DNA of 64,000 nt from Lachnospiraceae bacterium. GTDB taxonomy: Bacteria; Bacillota; Clostridia; Lachnospirales; Lachnospiraceae. Within the stretch, counting starts at the first letter, position 1, and each line of letters begins with the position of its first letter. A model generated the notes under the pieces. The model was not told the origin of the DNA. It worked only from the letters and a program-made list of their open reading frames with translations, and searched no databases. Positions 18,925 to 28,194 of the stretch are shown piece after piece. Where the stretch lies: contig JAJXRY010000001.1 of assembly GCA_021628825.1 (NCBI GenBank), positions 1,488,001 to 1,552,000 on the forward strand, in the 5' to 3' direction. Both the position numbers and the translations under genes were made by a program.

Positions 18925-20313
18925 ATGGAAAGTAAACAGATTGATGAACTCATAGAAAAGCAGCGCCGGTTTTACCAGAGCGGTGCAACCATTCCGGTTG
19001 ATTTCCGGATCCGGCAGTTAAAAAAGCTCTATTTCGCCGTAAAAAAGCACGAAGACGATATTCAGAAGGCTCTTTGCGCAGATCTTGGCAAAAGCGGCTT
19101 TGAGGGTTTTATGTGTGAGGTCGGGCTTGCACAGTCCGAGATCAGCTATATGATCCGCCATACGAAGCAGCTTTCCCGCAAAAGAACGGTTGCCACTCCG
19201 CTGGCACAGTTTGCCTCCCACAGCTACATCCAGCCGGTACCACACGGGAACACCCTCATTATGAGTCCCTGGAATTATCCCTTCCTGCTCTCCATCGATC
19301 CGCTGGCCGATGCGATTGCAGCCGGAAATACGGTGATTTTAAAGCCAAGCGCCTACTCACCGGCAACCTCCGCGGTTTTGAAACGCATGCTTACCGAATG
19401 CTTTCCTCCGGAATACGTTGCTGTCATTGAAGGAGGACGTAAAGAAAATGCGGATCTGTTAACGAAGAAGTTCGACTTTATCTTCTTTACCGGTTCCCAG
19501 TCGGTGGGCAAAGAAGTTCTGCGGCATGCGGCTGATTACCTGACTCCGGTTGTTTTGGAGCTTGGCGGCAAAAGCCCCTGTATCGTCGATCACACCGCGA
19601 ATCTGAAACTGGCTGCGCGCCGGATTGTTTTTCGGTAAATATCTGAACTGTGGACAAACCTGCGTGGCTCCGGATTTTTCTTCTCTGTGAACGCAGCATC
19701 AAAGAGAAGCTGATTGCTGAACTCAAGGCGCAGATTACCGCACAGTTTGGCTCCGCTCCGCTTGAAAATAAAGATTACGGAAAGATCATCAACGAAAAAC
19801 ACATTTTTAAACGGATCAGCGGTCTTATGGATCCTGCCAAGGTTGTTGCCGGCGGTGAGGTAAACGAAGAGACCTTGCAGATCGCTCCGACCATTATGGA
19901 CGAGGTCACTTGGGAAAATCCCGTCATGCAGGAGGAAATTTTCGGTCCCATCCTTCCCGTCCTGACCTTTGACGATTTTTGACGGACTGATTCAGACCTT
20001 GAAGAACCGTCCTAAGCCGCTTGCTCTTTACTTATTCAGCAGCGATAAAGCACACCAGAAACGGGTCAACGAAGAATTGTCCTATGGCGGCGGCTGCATG
20101 AATGACACGATTATTCATCTTGCCACAACGAAGATGGGCTTTGGCGGTGTCGGCGAAAGCGGCATGGGAAGCTATCACGGACAGACCGGCTTCGATGCCT
20201 TTTCCCACCATAAGAGCATTGTCGATAAGAAAACCTGGCTGGATCTGCCGATGCGTTACCAGCCTTATACCAGCCACCTGTATGAAAAGCTGCTGCATTT
20301 CTTCCTGAGATAA
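18925..20313 (+). CDS. Aldehyde dehydrogenase (class 3 / fatty-aldehyde type)
   Basis: Oxidises aldehydes with NAD(P). The N-terminus MESKQIDELIEKQRRFYQSG, PWNYPFLLSIDPLADAIAAGN cofactor region, glutamate block LELGGKSPCIVDHTAN and catalytic cysteine GQTCVAPD identify a class 3 enzyme; the C-terminal hydrophobic tail (YEKLLHFFLR) also fits. About 462 residues after correcting three T5-for-T4 breaks near 19630, 19674 and 19976. GAGGAGCGAAACC precedes the ATG at 18925. Downstream of marR on the same strand, so likely induced by a reactive aldehyde or aromatic ligand sensed by that regulator. Confidence 0.92.
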
Positions 20314-20433
20314 ATGGTAACGTTTAATACTTTCACAGTTAAAACCATGCACACAAGATAATCCCATTTGTCTCCTGTGACAAGGAAATCAGAATAAGCA
20401 TACAACTATAACCACTTACGAAAGGATCTCAAC

Positions 20434-21273
20434 ATGAGTGTTAAAATTATTGTCGATTCCACAACAGACCTGAATGAAGCCATAAAGGATCGGGTTGCCA
20501 TTGTCCCCTTAACCATCTGCTTCGGAGAAGAAGAATATGTGGATGGTGTAACCATCACCCATCACCAGTTTTATGAAAAGCTGGTGGAAAGCGACGTTCT
20601 TCCAACCACAAGCCAGGCCTCCCCTTCTGCATTTATGAAGGTATTTGATGAGGTTTTAGGTCCGGATGACAGTGCAGTCGTTCTCACGATCTCCTCAAAG
20701 CTATCCGGAACCTGCCAGAGTGCTCTGATTGCTGCTGCCGAATATCCAAACGTCTATGTCGTTGACGGAAGCTCTGCCGCAATTGGAAGCGGAATTCTTG
20801 CCGAACATGCACTTCGTTTGGTTGATATGGGAAAATCTGCGGAAGAAATCGCATCCATTCTGGAGGAAAAGAAAAAAGATGTCTGCCTGATTGCCATGCT
20901 CGACACCTTGGAGTATCTGAAAAAGGGTGGAAGAATCTCCTCAACCGCTGCTTTTGCCGGAGGGCTCTTAAATATCAAGCCTGTGGTCAATATTGAAAAT
21001 GGGGACATTCATATTTTAGGAAAGGCAAGGGGTTCCAAACAGGGAAACAATCTGCTGATTCAGGAAATCCGGAAAGCTGGCGGTATCGACTTCACCATGC
21101 CAATCCTTTTAGGCTACACCGGCTTAACCGATGTGCTTCTGAAAAAGTACATCGAAGACAGCAGCGCCTTGTGGGAAAACGGTACGGATACCCTGAACTA
21201 CACCACAGTTGGCAGTGTCGTTGGCACCCATACCGGTCCCGGCGTGATTGCTGCCGCTTTTTTCCGGAAATAA
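20434..21273 (+). CDS. DegV-family fatty-acid-binding protein
   Basis: A 279-residue intact protein. The start MSVKIIVDSTTDLN, the TTSQASPSAF loop and ISSKLSGTCQSA are the lipid-carboxylate binding motifs of DegV/FakB proteins, and YLKKGGRISSTAAFAGGLLNIKPV is the central family signature. Such proteins carry fatty acids, in FakB types to the kinase FakA. No fakA is adjacent. AAGGATC lies before the ATG. It follows the aldehyde dehydrogenase by 120 bases; a shared role in lipid or aldehyde handling is possible but only inferred. Confidence 0.92.
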   Translation: MSVKIIVDSTTDLNEAIKDRVAIVPLTICFGEEEYVDGVTITHHQFYEKLVESDVLPTTSQASPSAFMKVFDEVLGPDDSAVVLTISSKLSGTCQSALIAAAEYPNVYVVDGSSAAIGSGILAEHALRLVDMGKSAEEIASILEEKKKDVCLIAMLDTLEYLKKGGRISSTAAFAGGLLNIKPVVNIENGDIHILGKARGSKQGNNLLIQEIRKAGGIDFTMPILLGYTGLTDVLLKKYIEDSSALWENGTDTLNYTTVGSVVGTHTGPGVIAAAFFRK

Positions 21274-21284
21274 AGTAACGGATA

Positions 21285-21623
21285 TTATTCTGACTGGTTA
21301 TGATCGTGATTCTCCTGCTTGATTTCCCAGTGAATCAGGAAGGTCAAAGCCGCGCGGAGTGCAATAATTCCGGCAACTGTCGCGATTTCCTTGAAATCTC
21401 TCACGATAACGGTTTTCAGGATCTCGCTGCAAAGCTTGAATTCCAGTCCCACAGCAAGTCCCTGTGCAAGTGTCAGTTTCATATCGGGCCTACGGCGGAT
21501 ATAATAATAAAATCCCTTTAAGCCCGAAATGATAATGACAGTCACTCCGACAAATTCAAAGAACAGAATTGCAACCTCCACAATGTGCTGCATCAGATTT
21601 TCGAACCATTCATAGACTACCAT
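21285..21623 (-). CDS. DUF1622 family membrane protein
   Basis: A 112-residue protein with three hydrophobic helices (about residues 15-36, 54-72, 82-100). The sequence LAQGLAVGLEFKLCSEILKTVIVRD is the DUF1622 signature. Its function is unknown. It is convergent with degV, 11 bases apart, and 21 bases downstream of the amidohydrolase gene, so it may share that transcript. Confidence 0.8.
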   Translation of the reverse strand: MVVYEWFENLMQHIVEVAILFFEFVGVTVIIISGLKGFYYYIRRRPDMKLTLAQGLAVGLEFKLCSEILKTVIVRDFKEIATVAGIIALRAALTFLIHWEIKQENHDHNQSE

Positions 21624-21644
21624 TCCATCTCTCCCTCTGTATGA

Positions 21645-22931
21645 TTACTCTTTTAAAAACGGATCCAGTTCCTGATCCACCACCTGTTTTCTCTTTACCT
21701 TCGGATTCACAATCTCATGACCGCGGTAAATCACCCGTTCCAGGGTACGAAGGCTCTTAAGATCCTCTAACGGATTTCCTTTTGTCACGATGAGGTCTGC
21801 ACATTTGCCCGCTTCAATGGAACCCGTGATGTCATCAATTCCCATCAGACGCGCATTCTGCAGCGTTGCCGTATACAATGCAAACCGGTTCGTTACGCCA
21901 CAGTATTTATGGAAGTAAAAAAGTTCTCTCCAGAAATCATACTGGGTGATATACGGGCAACCTACATCGTTGCCAAGTCCGACCGGAATGCCATGCTTTA
22001 AGGCTTCTTTCGCGGAATCAATAATTCCCTCAAACACAATATTTCCATTATATTGTTCCTTTTCAGAAGCACCGGATACAGCCGGATCAAACAGGGCATA
22101 TGGAAGTGCGGGCGACAACGTGGTACACAGAAATGCCTTTTTCTCCAGATATAACTGCGCTGTTGCCTCGTCCATCTTCGCACCATGCTCAATGGAGTCC
22201 ACGCCATTTTCCAGCGCAACACGTACTCCTTCCGGAGACTCTGTGTGCGCTGCTACCTTATAGCCAAGCTTATGTGCCTCGTCACAGACCGCTTTCACCA
22301 TGGAAGGAGACATTTTCAACTCTCCCGGTGTTCCCTTTTCCTTCGCATCCATGACACCTCCGGTAATCATCAGCTTGATCCAGTCCACCTTCTGATCCTT
22401 CGCCTTGTGCACCTGTGCAACCGCCATCTCGTTCGAGCTTGCCGCAATGGCTACCGATCCTGCCATATGACCGCCAGGCACGGAAATTCCTTCGTTCGAT
22501 GCGAGGATTCTGGGCCCCTTTTTCTTATTCTTTGCAATATCATCCCGGCAGCGTGTATCGAAATCGCCCAGTCCACCAACGGTACGGATTGTCGTCACCC
22601 CGCCTAATAGCTCCAGCTTCGCATAATTGCACACCAGATTGTACGCAATGGCACGGGTTAATCCGTTACTCATAATCTTCTTCACCATGCCCTCATTGTC
22701 TCTGGGTTTCGTGCTTGGCTCACCGTTACCGGCAAGATGCACATGCAGATTAATGAGTCCCGGCATGATGTACTGTCCGTTCAGATCCACCTTCTGATAG
22801 TCTTCTCCAACTTCCTCTTCCTTTACAATTCCGGCAATTTTCTCACCGTCCACAAGAATGGCTTTGCCGGTCACCGGCTCCATCTGTTCGGTTCCATCCA
22901 GAATGATGCCATGAATATACGCTTTCTTCAT
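21645..22931 (-). CDS. Metal-dependent amidohydrolase
   Basis: A 428-residue amidohydrolase-superfamily enzyme: HVHLAG (metal ligands, near residue 63), the lysine in WIKLMITGG (near 175), AAHTESPEG, SIEHGAKMD and the aspartate of GLGNDVG. The closest groups are prolidase or imidazolonepropionase-like amidohydrolases; substrate undetermined, a cyclic or peptide amide. Intact and without signal peptide, thus cytoplasmic. Confidence 0.82.
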   Translation of the reverse strand: MKKAYIHGIILDGTEQMEPVTGKAILVDGEKIAGIVKEEEVGEDYQKVDLNGQYIMPGLINLHVHLAGNGEPSTKPRDNEGMVKKIMSNGLTRAIAYNLVCNYAKLELLGGVTTIRTVGGLGDFDTRCRDDIAKNKKKGPRILASNEGISVPGGHMAGSVAIAASSNEMAVAQVHKAKDQKVDWIKLMITGGVMDAKEKGTPGELKMSPSMVKAVCDEAHKLGYKVAAHTESPEGVRVALENGVDSIEHGAKMDEATAQLYLEKKAFLCTTLSPALPYALFDPAVSGASEKEQYNGNIVFEGIIDSAKEALKHGIPVGLGNDVGCPYITQYDFWRELFYFHKYCGVTNRFALYTATLQNARLMGIDDITGSIEAGKCADLIVTKGNPLEDLKSLRTLERVIYRGHEIVNPKVKRKQVVDQELDPFLKE

Positions 22932-23010
22932 TTGTTTTGCCTGTTTTCCTTTCCTTATTTCTTTCTATCCCTTGCTTTTACTGGTTCTACTGTAATTCTT
23001 CTTAAATTGT

Positions 23011-23038
23011 GTAACCATTCAGAACCATATAAAATTAC
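23011..23038. repeat. Solo copy of a GTAAC-N2-TTCAG element end
   Basis: GTAACCATTCAGAACC then ATATAAAATTAC. It matches the left end of the 28195-28341 element (GTAACTATTCAGAGCC then ATGCAAAATTGC) at most positions over 28 bases. No clear partner end is seen, so it may be a remnant. Confidence 0.45.
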
Positions 23039-23040
23039 TC

Positions 23041-23853
23041 TTAGGCCAGTTCCCAGAATGCCACGGTGCTCGCTGCCGCTACATTTAAGGAATCCACTCC
23101 GTGCGTCATCGGAATCATGACCGTATAATCGCAGTCTGCAATCGTTCTTCCTGCCAGGCCATCGCCCTCGGTTCCAAGCACAATCGCAAGCTTCTCTTCC
23201 TTCTTAAGGTGCTCATCACGGAGAAATACACTGTCCTCCTTAAGTGCCATCGCCGCTGTGCGGTATCCCATGCTCCGGAGCTCCTGCATGGCTCGTTCCG
23301 GCCAGTCCCCGGCATCCATGATCGTCCACGGAATCTGAAAAACGGTTCCCATGCTGACGCGTACCGCCCTCCGATATAGCGGATCACTGCTGCCCTTCGT
23401 CAGAAGCACCGCATCCATGGAAAGTGCTGCTGCCGACCGGAAAATGGCTCCTACATTTGTTGGATTCACCACATCCTCCAGAATTGCAATCCGACGCTTT
23501 CCTTCACAGATTTCTTTTAAGGAGGGAAGGGCTTTGCGCCGCATCGCACATAACATTCCGCGTGCAAGCTGATACCCGGTAATTCTCGTAAGAACCTCCA
23601 GTGAAGCCGTATAAACCGGAATCTCTCCACACCGGTCAAGAATCATTCTCTCCTTTTCATCGAGCGGTTTCTTTTCCATAAGAAGGGAAAGCGGTTCATA
23701 TCCGGCTTCCAATGCCCGCAGAATCACATTCGGGCTCTCTGCAATAAAAATCCCCGGCTCCGGCTCATAGTAATGCAGGAGCTGTACTTCCTTCTTATCG
23801 ATATAGACTTCCAGTTCCGGAACCTCTAAGTCCGTGATTTCCATGATGCTCAC
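23041..23853 (-). CDS. TrmH/SpoU family RNA methyltransferase
   Basis: A 270-residue SPOUT methylase. N-terminal substrate domain, then the knot: motif 1 VVNPTNVGAIFRSAAAL (about residue 128), motif 2 IVLGTEGDGLAG and motif 3 MIPMTHGVDSLNVAAASTVAFWEL at the C-terminus. Methylates a 2'-O-ribose of tRNA or rRNA using SAM. It overlaps the upstream Nudix gene by 4 bases (ATGA type), so the two are coupled. Intact. The exact RNA target cannot be told. Confidence 0.88.
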   Translation of the reverse strand: MSIMEITDLEVPELEVYIDKKEVQLLHYYEPEPGIFIAESPNVILRALEAGYEPLSLLMEKKPLDEKERMILDRCGEIPVYTASLEVLTRITGYQLARGMLCAMRRKALPSLKEICEGKRRIAILEDVVNPTNVGAIFRSAAALSMDAVLLTKGSSDPLYRRAVRVSMGTVFQIPWTIMDAGDWPERAMQELRSMGYRTAAMALKEDSVFLRDEHLKKEEKLAIVLGTEGDGLAGRTIADCDYTVMIPMTHGVDSLNVAAASTVAFWELA

Positions 23854-24347
23854 ACCGTTTCCTCCGTGCCCGTGTCTGCCATATAAAACTGCAGCTTCTT
23901 ATCTATCAGCTTATCACCTTCGTAGGCAAGCCGCAACGTGAAAAAGTGCGGATCATCCTGCAGCAGTATTTCAAGAAAAACGGCATCTCCTTCCCAGGTC
24001 GGAAGAGAGGGAACTTCTGTTTTCGGAATCCATGCAAGCTCTCCTTCGTTACAGGCTCCCAGTTCCCCTGCAAAACCATCTGCGGTAAACAGACACATCA
24101 ATTCCGTTTCCTGCCGGTCACTTATGAACGTGATAAGTCCCCGGAACGTATAGGAAGTGAGTGTAAGCCCGGTTTCTTCCCGGACTTCCCGCACCAGACA
24201 CTCCTCCGGTGATTCTCCTTCTTCCAAATGTCCGCCGACACCAATCCATTTTCCACCGTTGATATCCTGCTTTTTCTTCGTACGATGCAGCATGAGATAC
24301 TTCCCATCCTGCTCGATGTAACATAATGTTGTAATTGGTTTGCCCAT
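23850..24347 (-). CDS. Nudix hydrolase, 8-oxo-dGTP diphosphatase type
   Basis: A 165-residue MutT-like enzyme. The Nudix box GHLEEGESPEECLVREVREETGL (residues 39-61) has all catalytic residues, and the N-terminus TTLCYIEQDGKYLMLHRTKKKQDINGGKW is typical of 8-oxo-dGTP sanitising members in Firmicutes. GGAGGG lies upstream. Coupled by a 4-base overlap to the RNA methyltransferase. Intact. Confidence 0.85.
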   Translation of the reverse strand: MGKPITTLCYIEQDGKYLMLHRTKKKQDINGGKWIGVGGHLEEGESPEECLVREVREETGLTLTSYTFRGLITFISDRQETELMCLFTADGFAGELGACNEGELAWIPKTEVPSLPTWEGDAVFLEILLQDDPHFFTLRLAYEGDKLIDKKLQFYMADTGTEETV

Positions 24348-24376
24348 GATCTGCCCTCCTGTCTGTATCCACTACT

Positions 24377-25470
24377 TTAATTACTTCCCAGCTCCCGCCT
24401 GCGCTTGCGGCGGACACGGTTAATATGCCGTTCATAGTCTCCGCTCCGCAAAAGCTCGGACAGCACATACTGCTCAAACAACGGCACCGGACAGGAATAA
24501 AAGCCCAGCTTATGCTCAAATGAATCCACCAGAGTCTCCGGCAGAATCATATAGCCGATACGCACTGAGGGTGCAATGGTCTTGGAAAACGTATTCATAT
24601 AAATCACTTTGACGCCGTCTGCAATCGAAAATAACGGACTCTCCGGCTTACTCGAAACCGTCAGCTCCGAATCATAGTTATCTTCCACAATTACGGCATT
24701 GCGCTGTTTCGCCCAGTAAAGATACTCCCGCTTCTGCGAAATTCCAATGGTAATCCCGCTCGGATAACTGTTAAACGGTGTCACATGCAATACGGATGCT
24801 TTCGTTCTGGTAAGTTCGGAGGACAGAATTCCTTCCGCGGAAAGCGTCAGCGGGTCACACACAATGCCCATGGATTCATAAACCTTGCGGATTTTTTCAT
24901 AAGAAGGATTCTCAATGCCAAAGATGCATCCCGCGCCGAAAAAAACTGTGCCACCAGTCCATACAGATATTCCGCACCGGAACCGATGATGACCTGTCGT
25001 GGATGAATCTGGATTCCTCTGCTTCTTCCAAGATAGGAACAAATCTCGGCACGCAGTTCCTCACAGCCGTGATTGGGGGACTTCACCAGAATCTGCTCCT
25101 CGTAATCAAGCAGTACTTTTCTCATCGTCCGGGCAAGCACACTGAACGGAAATTCTCCTGTCTGCTGGACCTGCGGATGGGTCACCGGCAGCTCCTCATG
25201 ACGGATCTCCGGAATTACCTGAAAATCCGCTTCCCGATAAATCACAAAATATCCACTCCGTTGTCTTGTTTCAATATATCCTTCGTCACTTAGCAGATTC
25301 ATGGTATGCTCCACCGTAATAAGGCTGACTCCAGTTTCCTCTGCAATGATCCGCTTGGACGGAAGCCGCGAATCCAGCGGATAAATCCCTGCTACAATGT
25401 CCTGCACCAGATAATTATATAATTGAATATAGGCAGGCACTCCACTGTCCTTTGTAATGGAATAGTTCAT
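24377..25470 (-). CDS. MocR/PdxR-type regulator: GntR DNA-binding domain fused to an aminotransferase fold
   Basis: About 364 residues. Residues 1-70 are a GntR winged helix (PLDSRLPSKRIIAEETGVSLITVEHTMNLLSDEGYI); the rest is a fold-I aminotransferase with NYDSEL and the PLP lysine in NTFSKTIAPSVRIGY. The C-terminus is shorter than in full MocR proteins (usually about 450-480), so the small domain may be reduced. The frame breaks near 24942 (T7 for T6; corrected QFFGAGCIFGIENPSYEKIR). It is divergent from the DUF436 gene, the arrangement of a regulator with its target. Confidence 0.86.
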
Positions 25471-25491
25471 CTGGTCTTATCAGATACTCCT

Positions 25492-25548
25492 TTTCTGGTT
25501 ATTTCGGTATTACCAATTCAATTGTATTCTTGATTCAATCATTTGTAA
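25492..25548. promoter_or_regulatory. Divergent control region of mocR and the DUF436 gene
   Basis: The 87-base gap holds two odd-centred palindromes 23 bases apart, CAATT-C-AATTG and TGATT-C-AATCA, on the same helical side to within about two turns. They are candidate sites for the MocR protein. Promoter boxes on both strands are weak. Confidence 0.4.
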
Positions 25549-25557
25549 AGGAAAAGA

Positions 25558-26112
25558 GTGATCAGTTTGTACGAAGAAATTAAGAAACAGGCGGCTGATG
25601 TTACCGCCGAATTATGTGAAAAAGCAAAGCTCCATAAAGGTCAGATTCTTGTAGTCGGCTGCTCTTCCTCCGAAGTGTGTGGAGATAAGATCGGCAGCAA
25701 TTCAAACCTCGATGTAGCCAAGGCTGTTTTTTCCGGAATTTATGAAACGACAAAGGCACGCGGCATTTATCTTGCCGCCCAGTGCTGTGAGCATCTGAAC
25801 CGTGCCATTATCATTGAACAGGCTGCCGTTCCTGGTGCGGAATTCGTCAATGTCGTTCCCCAGCCCAAAGCCGGCGGTTCCTTTGCAACCACCGCGTACC
25901 AGACCTTTGAGCATCCGGTCGCTTTGGAAGAAATCAAGGCCGATGCCGGAATTGATATCGGCGATACCTTCATCGGCATGCACCTTAAAAAGGTTGCCGT
26001 TCCGGTCCGCCTTACCAATCACGAAATCGGCCAGGCTCATATCACTGCTGCCAGAGTCCGTCCCAAATTTATCGGTGGCGAACGTGCTCATTATGATGCA
26101 GAGCTGTTGTAA
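25558..26112 (+). CDS. DUF436 (TIGR01440) family protein
   Basis: A 184-residue intact protein starting at GTG, with AAAGGA upstream. It carries the family blocks VVGCSSSEVCGDKIGSNSNLDVAKAVF and AAQCCEHLNRAIIIE. The conserved cysteines (GCSSSEVCG, QCCEH) suggest a metal or thiol role, but no function is established. It is divergent from the MocR regulator, which is a new hint about its control. Confidence 0.88.
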   Translation: MISLYEEIKKQAADVTAELCEKAKLHKGQILVVGCSSSEVCGDKIGSNSNLDVAKAVFSGIYETTKARGIYLAAQCCEHLNRAIIIEQAAVPGAEFVNVVPQPKAGGSFATTAYQTFEHPVALEEIKADAGIDIGDTFIGMHLKKVAVPVRLTNHEIGQAHITAARVRPKFIGGERAHYDAELL

Positions 26113-26121
26113 ATGAAATGG

Positions 26122-26152
26122 CAGGCAGTAATGCCTGCTGCACTACTGCCTG
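26122..26152. terminator. Bidirectional terminator between DUF436 gene and the next minus-strand gene
   Basis: Stem CAGGCAGTA (26122-26130) with TACTGCCTG (26144-26152), loop TGCCTGCTGCAC. It overlaps the last codons of the minus-strand gene. Confidence 0.6.
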
Positions 26153-26884
26153 TCAAAATAATCTTTTCCGTTGGATGGATAAAAGTAGGTCCGGATGTAA
26201 CCATCCGTTGATACAATCACAAATTCATTCGTACTCTCAAGATAATAAACATCGTCGCCGTCCTCTTCCTCTAACTTATGAAGCGCATCCTTATTCTGTA
26301 CCACCGCTGCTGCCGCCTGTTCATAAGCCTCCGGAGAGGGAAACCCCATTTCGATACCATGCTTTTCATAATGTTCCTGCCGGAGTCTGGTGTTTCGGAA
26401 CCGTACGGTTGTTGTATCCTGTGTACTCTGCGTGCCCTGTGTATCCTGTGTGCCCCGTGTATCCTGTATGCCCTGTGTACTCTGCGTACCCTGCAATTGC
26501 TGCATGTACTCATTGTAGGCTTCCACCAGATCCGCCGTATCATCCTGCTCCGATTTTTCCTCTTCAGTGCGTTCTTTATCTGGCTCTCCGTCCGCTTCAC
26601 CCGCTGGTTCTTTGGGGGATTCTTTCGCCGTTTCTTCTGATACTTCTGCCGTCCCGGTATCTTCGGTATAGGTCTCCTGCACATAGGTCTGATCCGATGC
26701 GATGCTGCTTTCTTCCTCTGAAAAGTTCCCGAACACACGGAACAGCAACAAAAGTACAATTACCGCTAACAGCAGTAAATTCCGTTGATTGTGGTTGGAT
26801 GTACGATTGGATGTAGAATTCGATGCATGATCCGATTTACGGTTTGAATTGATATTTGGATTATTTTTTTGTATGATCAGACAT
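26143..26884 (-). CDS. Membrane-anchored protein with repeat linker and nuclease-like C-terminal domain
   Basis: About 246 residues. The start taken is ATG at 26884 (MSDHTKNNPN, AAAGGAG 10 bases upstream), with a frame break at the A7 run near 26868; reading straight through gives an upstream start without a ribosome site. Residues 35-55 are one membrane helix (NLLLLAVIVLLLLF), then an E/D/K-rich stalk and a tripeptide repeat (GTQ-STQ-GIQ-DTR-GTQ-DTQ-GTQ-STQ). The last 85 residues, RFRNTRLRQEHYEKHGIEMG to TDGYIRTYFYPSNGKDYF, resemble the BECR/EndoU-like RNase domains met in polymorphic toxins and phage proteins, with the H-x3-HG histidines. That match is from memory; nuclease activity is inferred. 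Confidence 0.55.
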
Positions 26885-27002
26885 GGTAAGATAACTCCTT
26901 TGCAATACTCTCTTATTTTTTTCATTTGTGCTTTACTATACGTCTATTTTTCACTAAACAATTTGTCATTTTTTTCTAAATACTTATCTTCTTTGGCCGT
27001 AC

Positions 27003-27031
27003 TTGACAATTCCCCTGTTTCGCCGCATAGT
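27003..27031 (+). promoter_or_regulatory. SigA-type promoter
   Basis: TTGACA, 17 bases, CATAGT, 41 bases before the ATG of the YczE-like gene. Confidence 0.6.
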
Positions 27032-27071
27032 AGAAATATTCGCACAATATTTATTTAACAGAGGAATTCTT

Positions 27072-27503
27072 ATGACAAAATCAGAACTGATCAAACGCTA
27101 TACACTATTTATTATCAGTCTTTTTCCTTTTCCGCGTTGGGAGTTTCTTTTTACCAAGCACGGAGAACTGGGGGTATCACCGACCTCCTCCATTGCCAAT
27201 GTCATCCTCAATTCCGGGGAAGCCTTTGTAAAAGCCGTCTCCGACACTACCCATATAAGCTTTTTCCAATATGAAAATTATTTTTTTGATGTTGCCTGCG
27301 TGGTAATTTCCGTTCTTCTGTCCCTTGTATTCTTCCAGTTCAAAATCGTAGGAACCAGAGAGGGAACCATCATTTCTGCGCTCTGCACCGGTATGGTCGT
27401 TAAATTTTTCACCAAATGGCTGGCTGCACCGCTTAACAGGATACTGGCAGATTCAGATACTTCATCAACGTCTGAAGTCCCTCAATCGGTACACAGAACT
27501 TAG
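27072..27503 (+). pseudogene. Truncated YczE/YitT-like membrane protein
   Basis: Starts MTKSELIKRYTLFIISL with AGAGG upstream. The beginning (corrected FSALGVSFTKHGELGVSPTSSIANV) and the end (VILNSGEAFVKAVSDTTHISF to VVISVLLSLVFFQFKIVGTREGTIISALCTGMVVKFFTK) are those of the YczE-like branch of YitT membrane proteins, normally about 220 residues. Here the middle, roughly 90-110 residues with two or three helices, is missing, joined in frame at IANVILNS. There are also four small run-length breaks near 27130, 27152, 27263 and 27282. The tail past FFTKWLAAPL runs into the opposite Nudix gene and is not real coding. The promoter is intact; the product is unlikely to work. Confidence 0.65.
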
Positions 27504-28170
27504 GATTCCGGGTAAGGCAGGCTTCATGAACCTCCTCTAAGTCAAACCACTCCACAGCCTCCACTTCTTCCTTTTGCAGGGTAAGCTTCGCAATATCTAT
27601 CGGCTCCTGATAACAAAACACGAAGGAGGTTTCATTATCTTTGAAGGGATGTCCATGAAATTCCATTTCATAATGAATATGAAACTTTCCTGCATAGTTC
27701 AGCTGCTCCGGAGATGCATGGATACCAAGCTCCTCTTCCAATTCCCGTATCGCCGATTCAAGCGGTTCATCCCCTGCCTGAATATGTCCCGCAGATGACG
27801 TATCAAAGCATCCCGGAAAGGATTCCTTGTTTTCTGTCCGCTTCTGTAACAGAACCTGATATTTCCCATCTACCATACGGACAACCCATACATGGACGGT
27901 TCTATGACAAATACCTTCGGCATGGGCATGACTTCGTTCTACGATTCCTCCGATTGGCTGTCCTTCTTCATTGCAAATATCGAACAGTTCCGCTGTCCAT
28001 TCCGATTCCTCTTCCAGATGCTTTTCCTTAAGCCAGTCATCATAAACGCTCAGTTCCCGTTTTTCTCCCAGTTCATTTTCAAGCGTTACAACACATCTGG
28101 CTTTTTCCCCATCCGGCCGTTCTTCACATCCGTATTCTCCATCAAAAATCTGTTTCATTCTCCACATCAT
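27433..28170 (-). CDS. Nudix hydrolase, isopentenyl-diphosphate isomerase-like group
   Basis: About 245 residues. The Nudix box GHIQAGDEPLESAIRELEEELGI is complete, and the context (HRTVHVWVVRMVDGKYQVLLQKRTENKESFPGCFDTSSAGH) is that of the IPP-isomerase-like Nudix proteins common in gut Firmicutes. An N-terminal region of about 60 residues (MKQIFDGEYGCEERPDGEKAR...) has its own conserved look. AGGAG lies before the paired ATG codons at 28170/28167; in-frame ATGs further upstream fall inside the repeat element. Substrate unknown. Confidence 0.8.
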   Translation of the reverse strand: MMWRMKQIFDGEYGCEERPDGEKARCVVTLENELGEKRELSVYDDWLKEKHLEEESEWTAELFDICNEEGQPIGGIVERSHAHAEGICHRTVHVWVVRMVDGKYQVLLQKRTENKESFPGCFDTSSAGHIQAGDEPLESAIRELEEELGIHASPEQLNYAGKFHIHYEMEFHGHPFKDNETSFVFCYQEPIDIAKLTLQKEEVEAVEWFDLEEVHEACLTRNPKFCVPIEGLQTLMKYLNLPVSC

Positions 28171-28194
28171 TAGCTCCTGTTTTATATCTATTTT

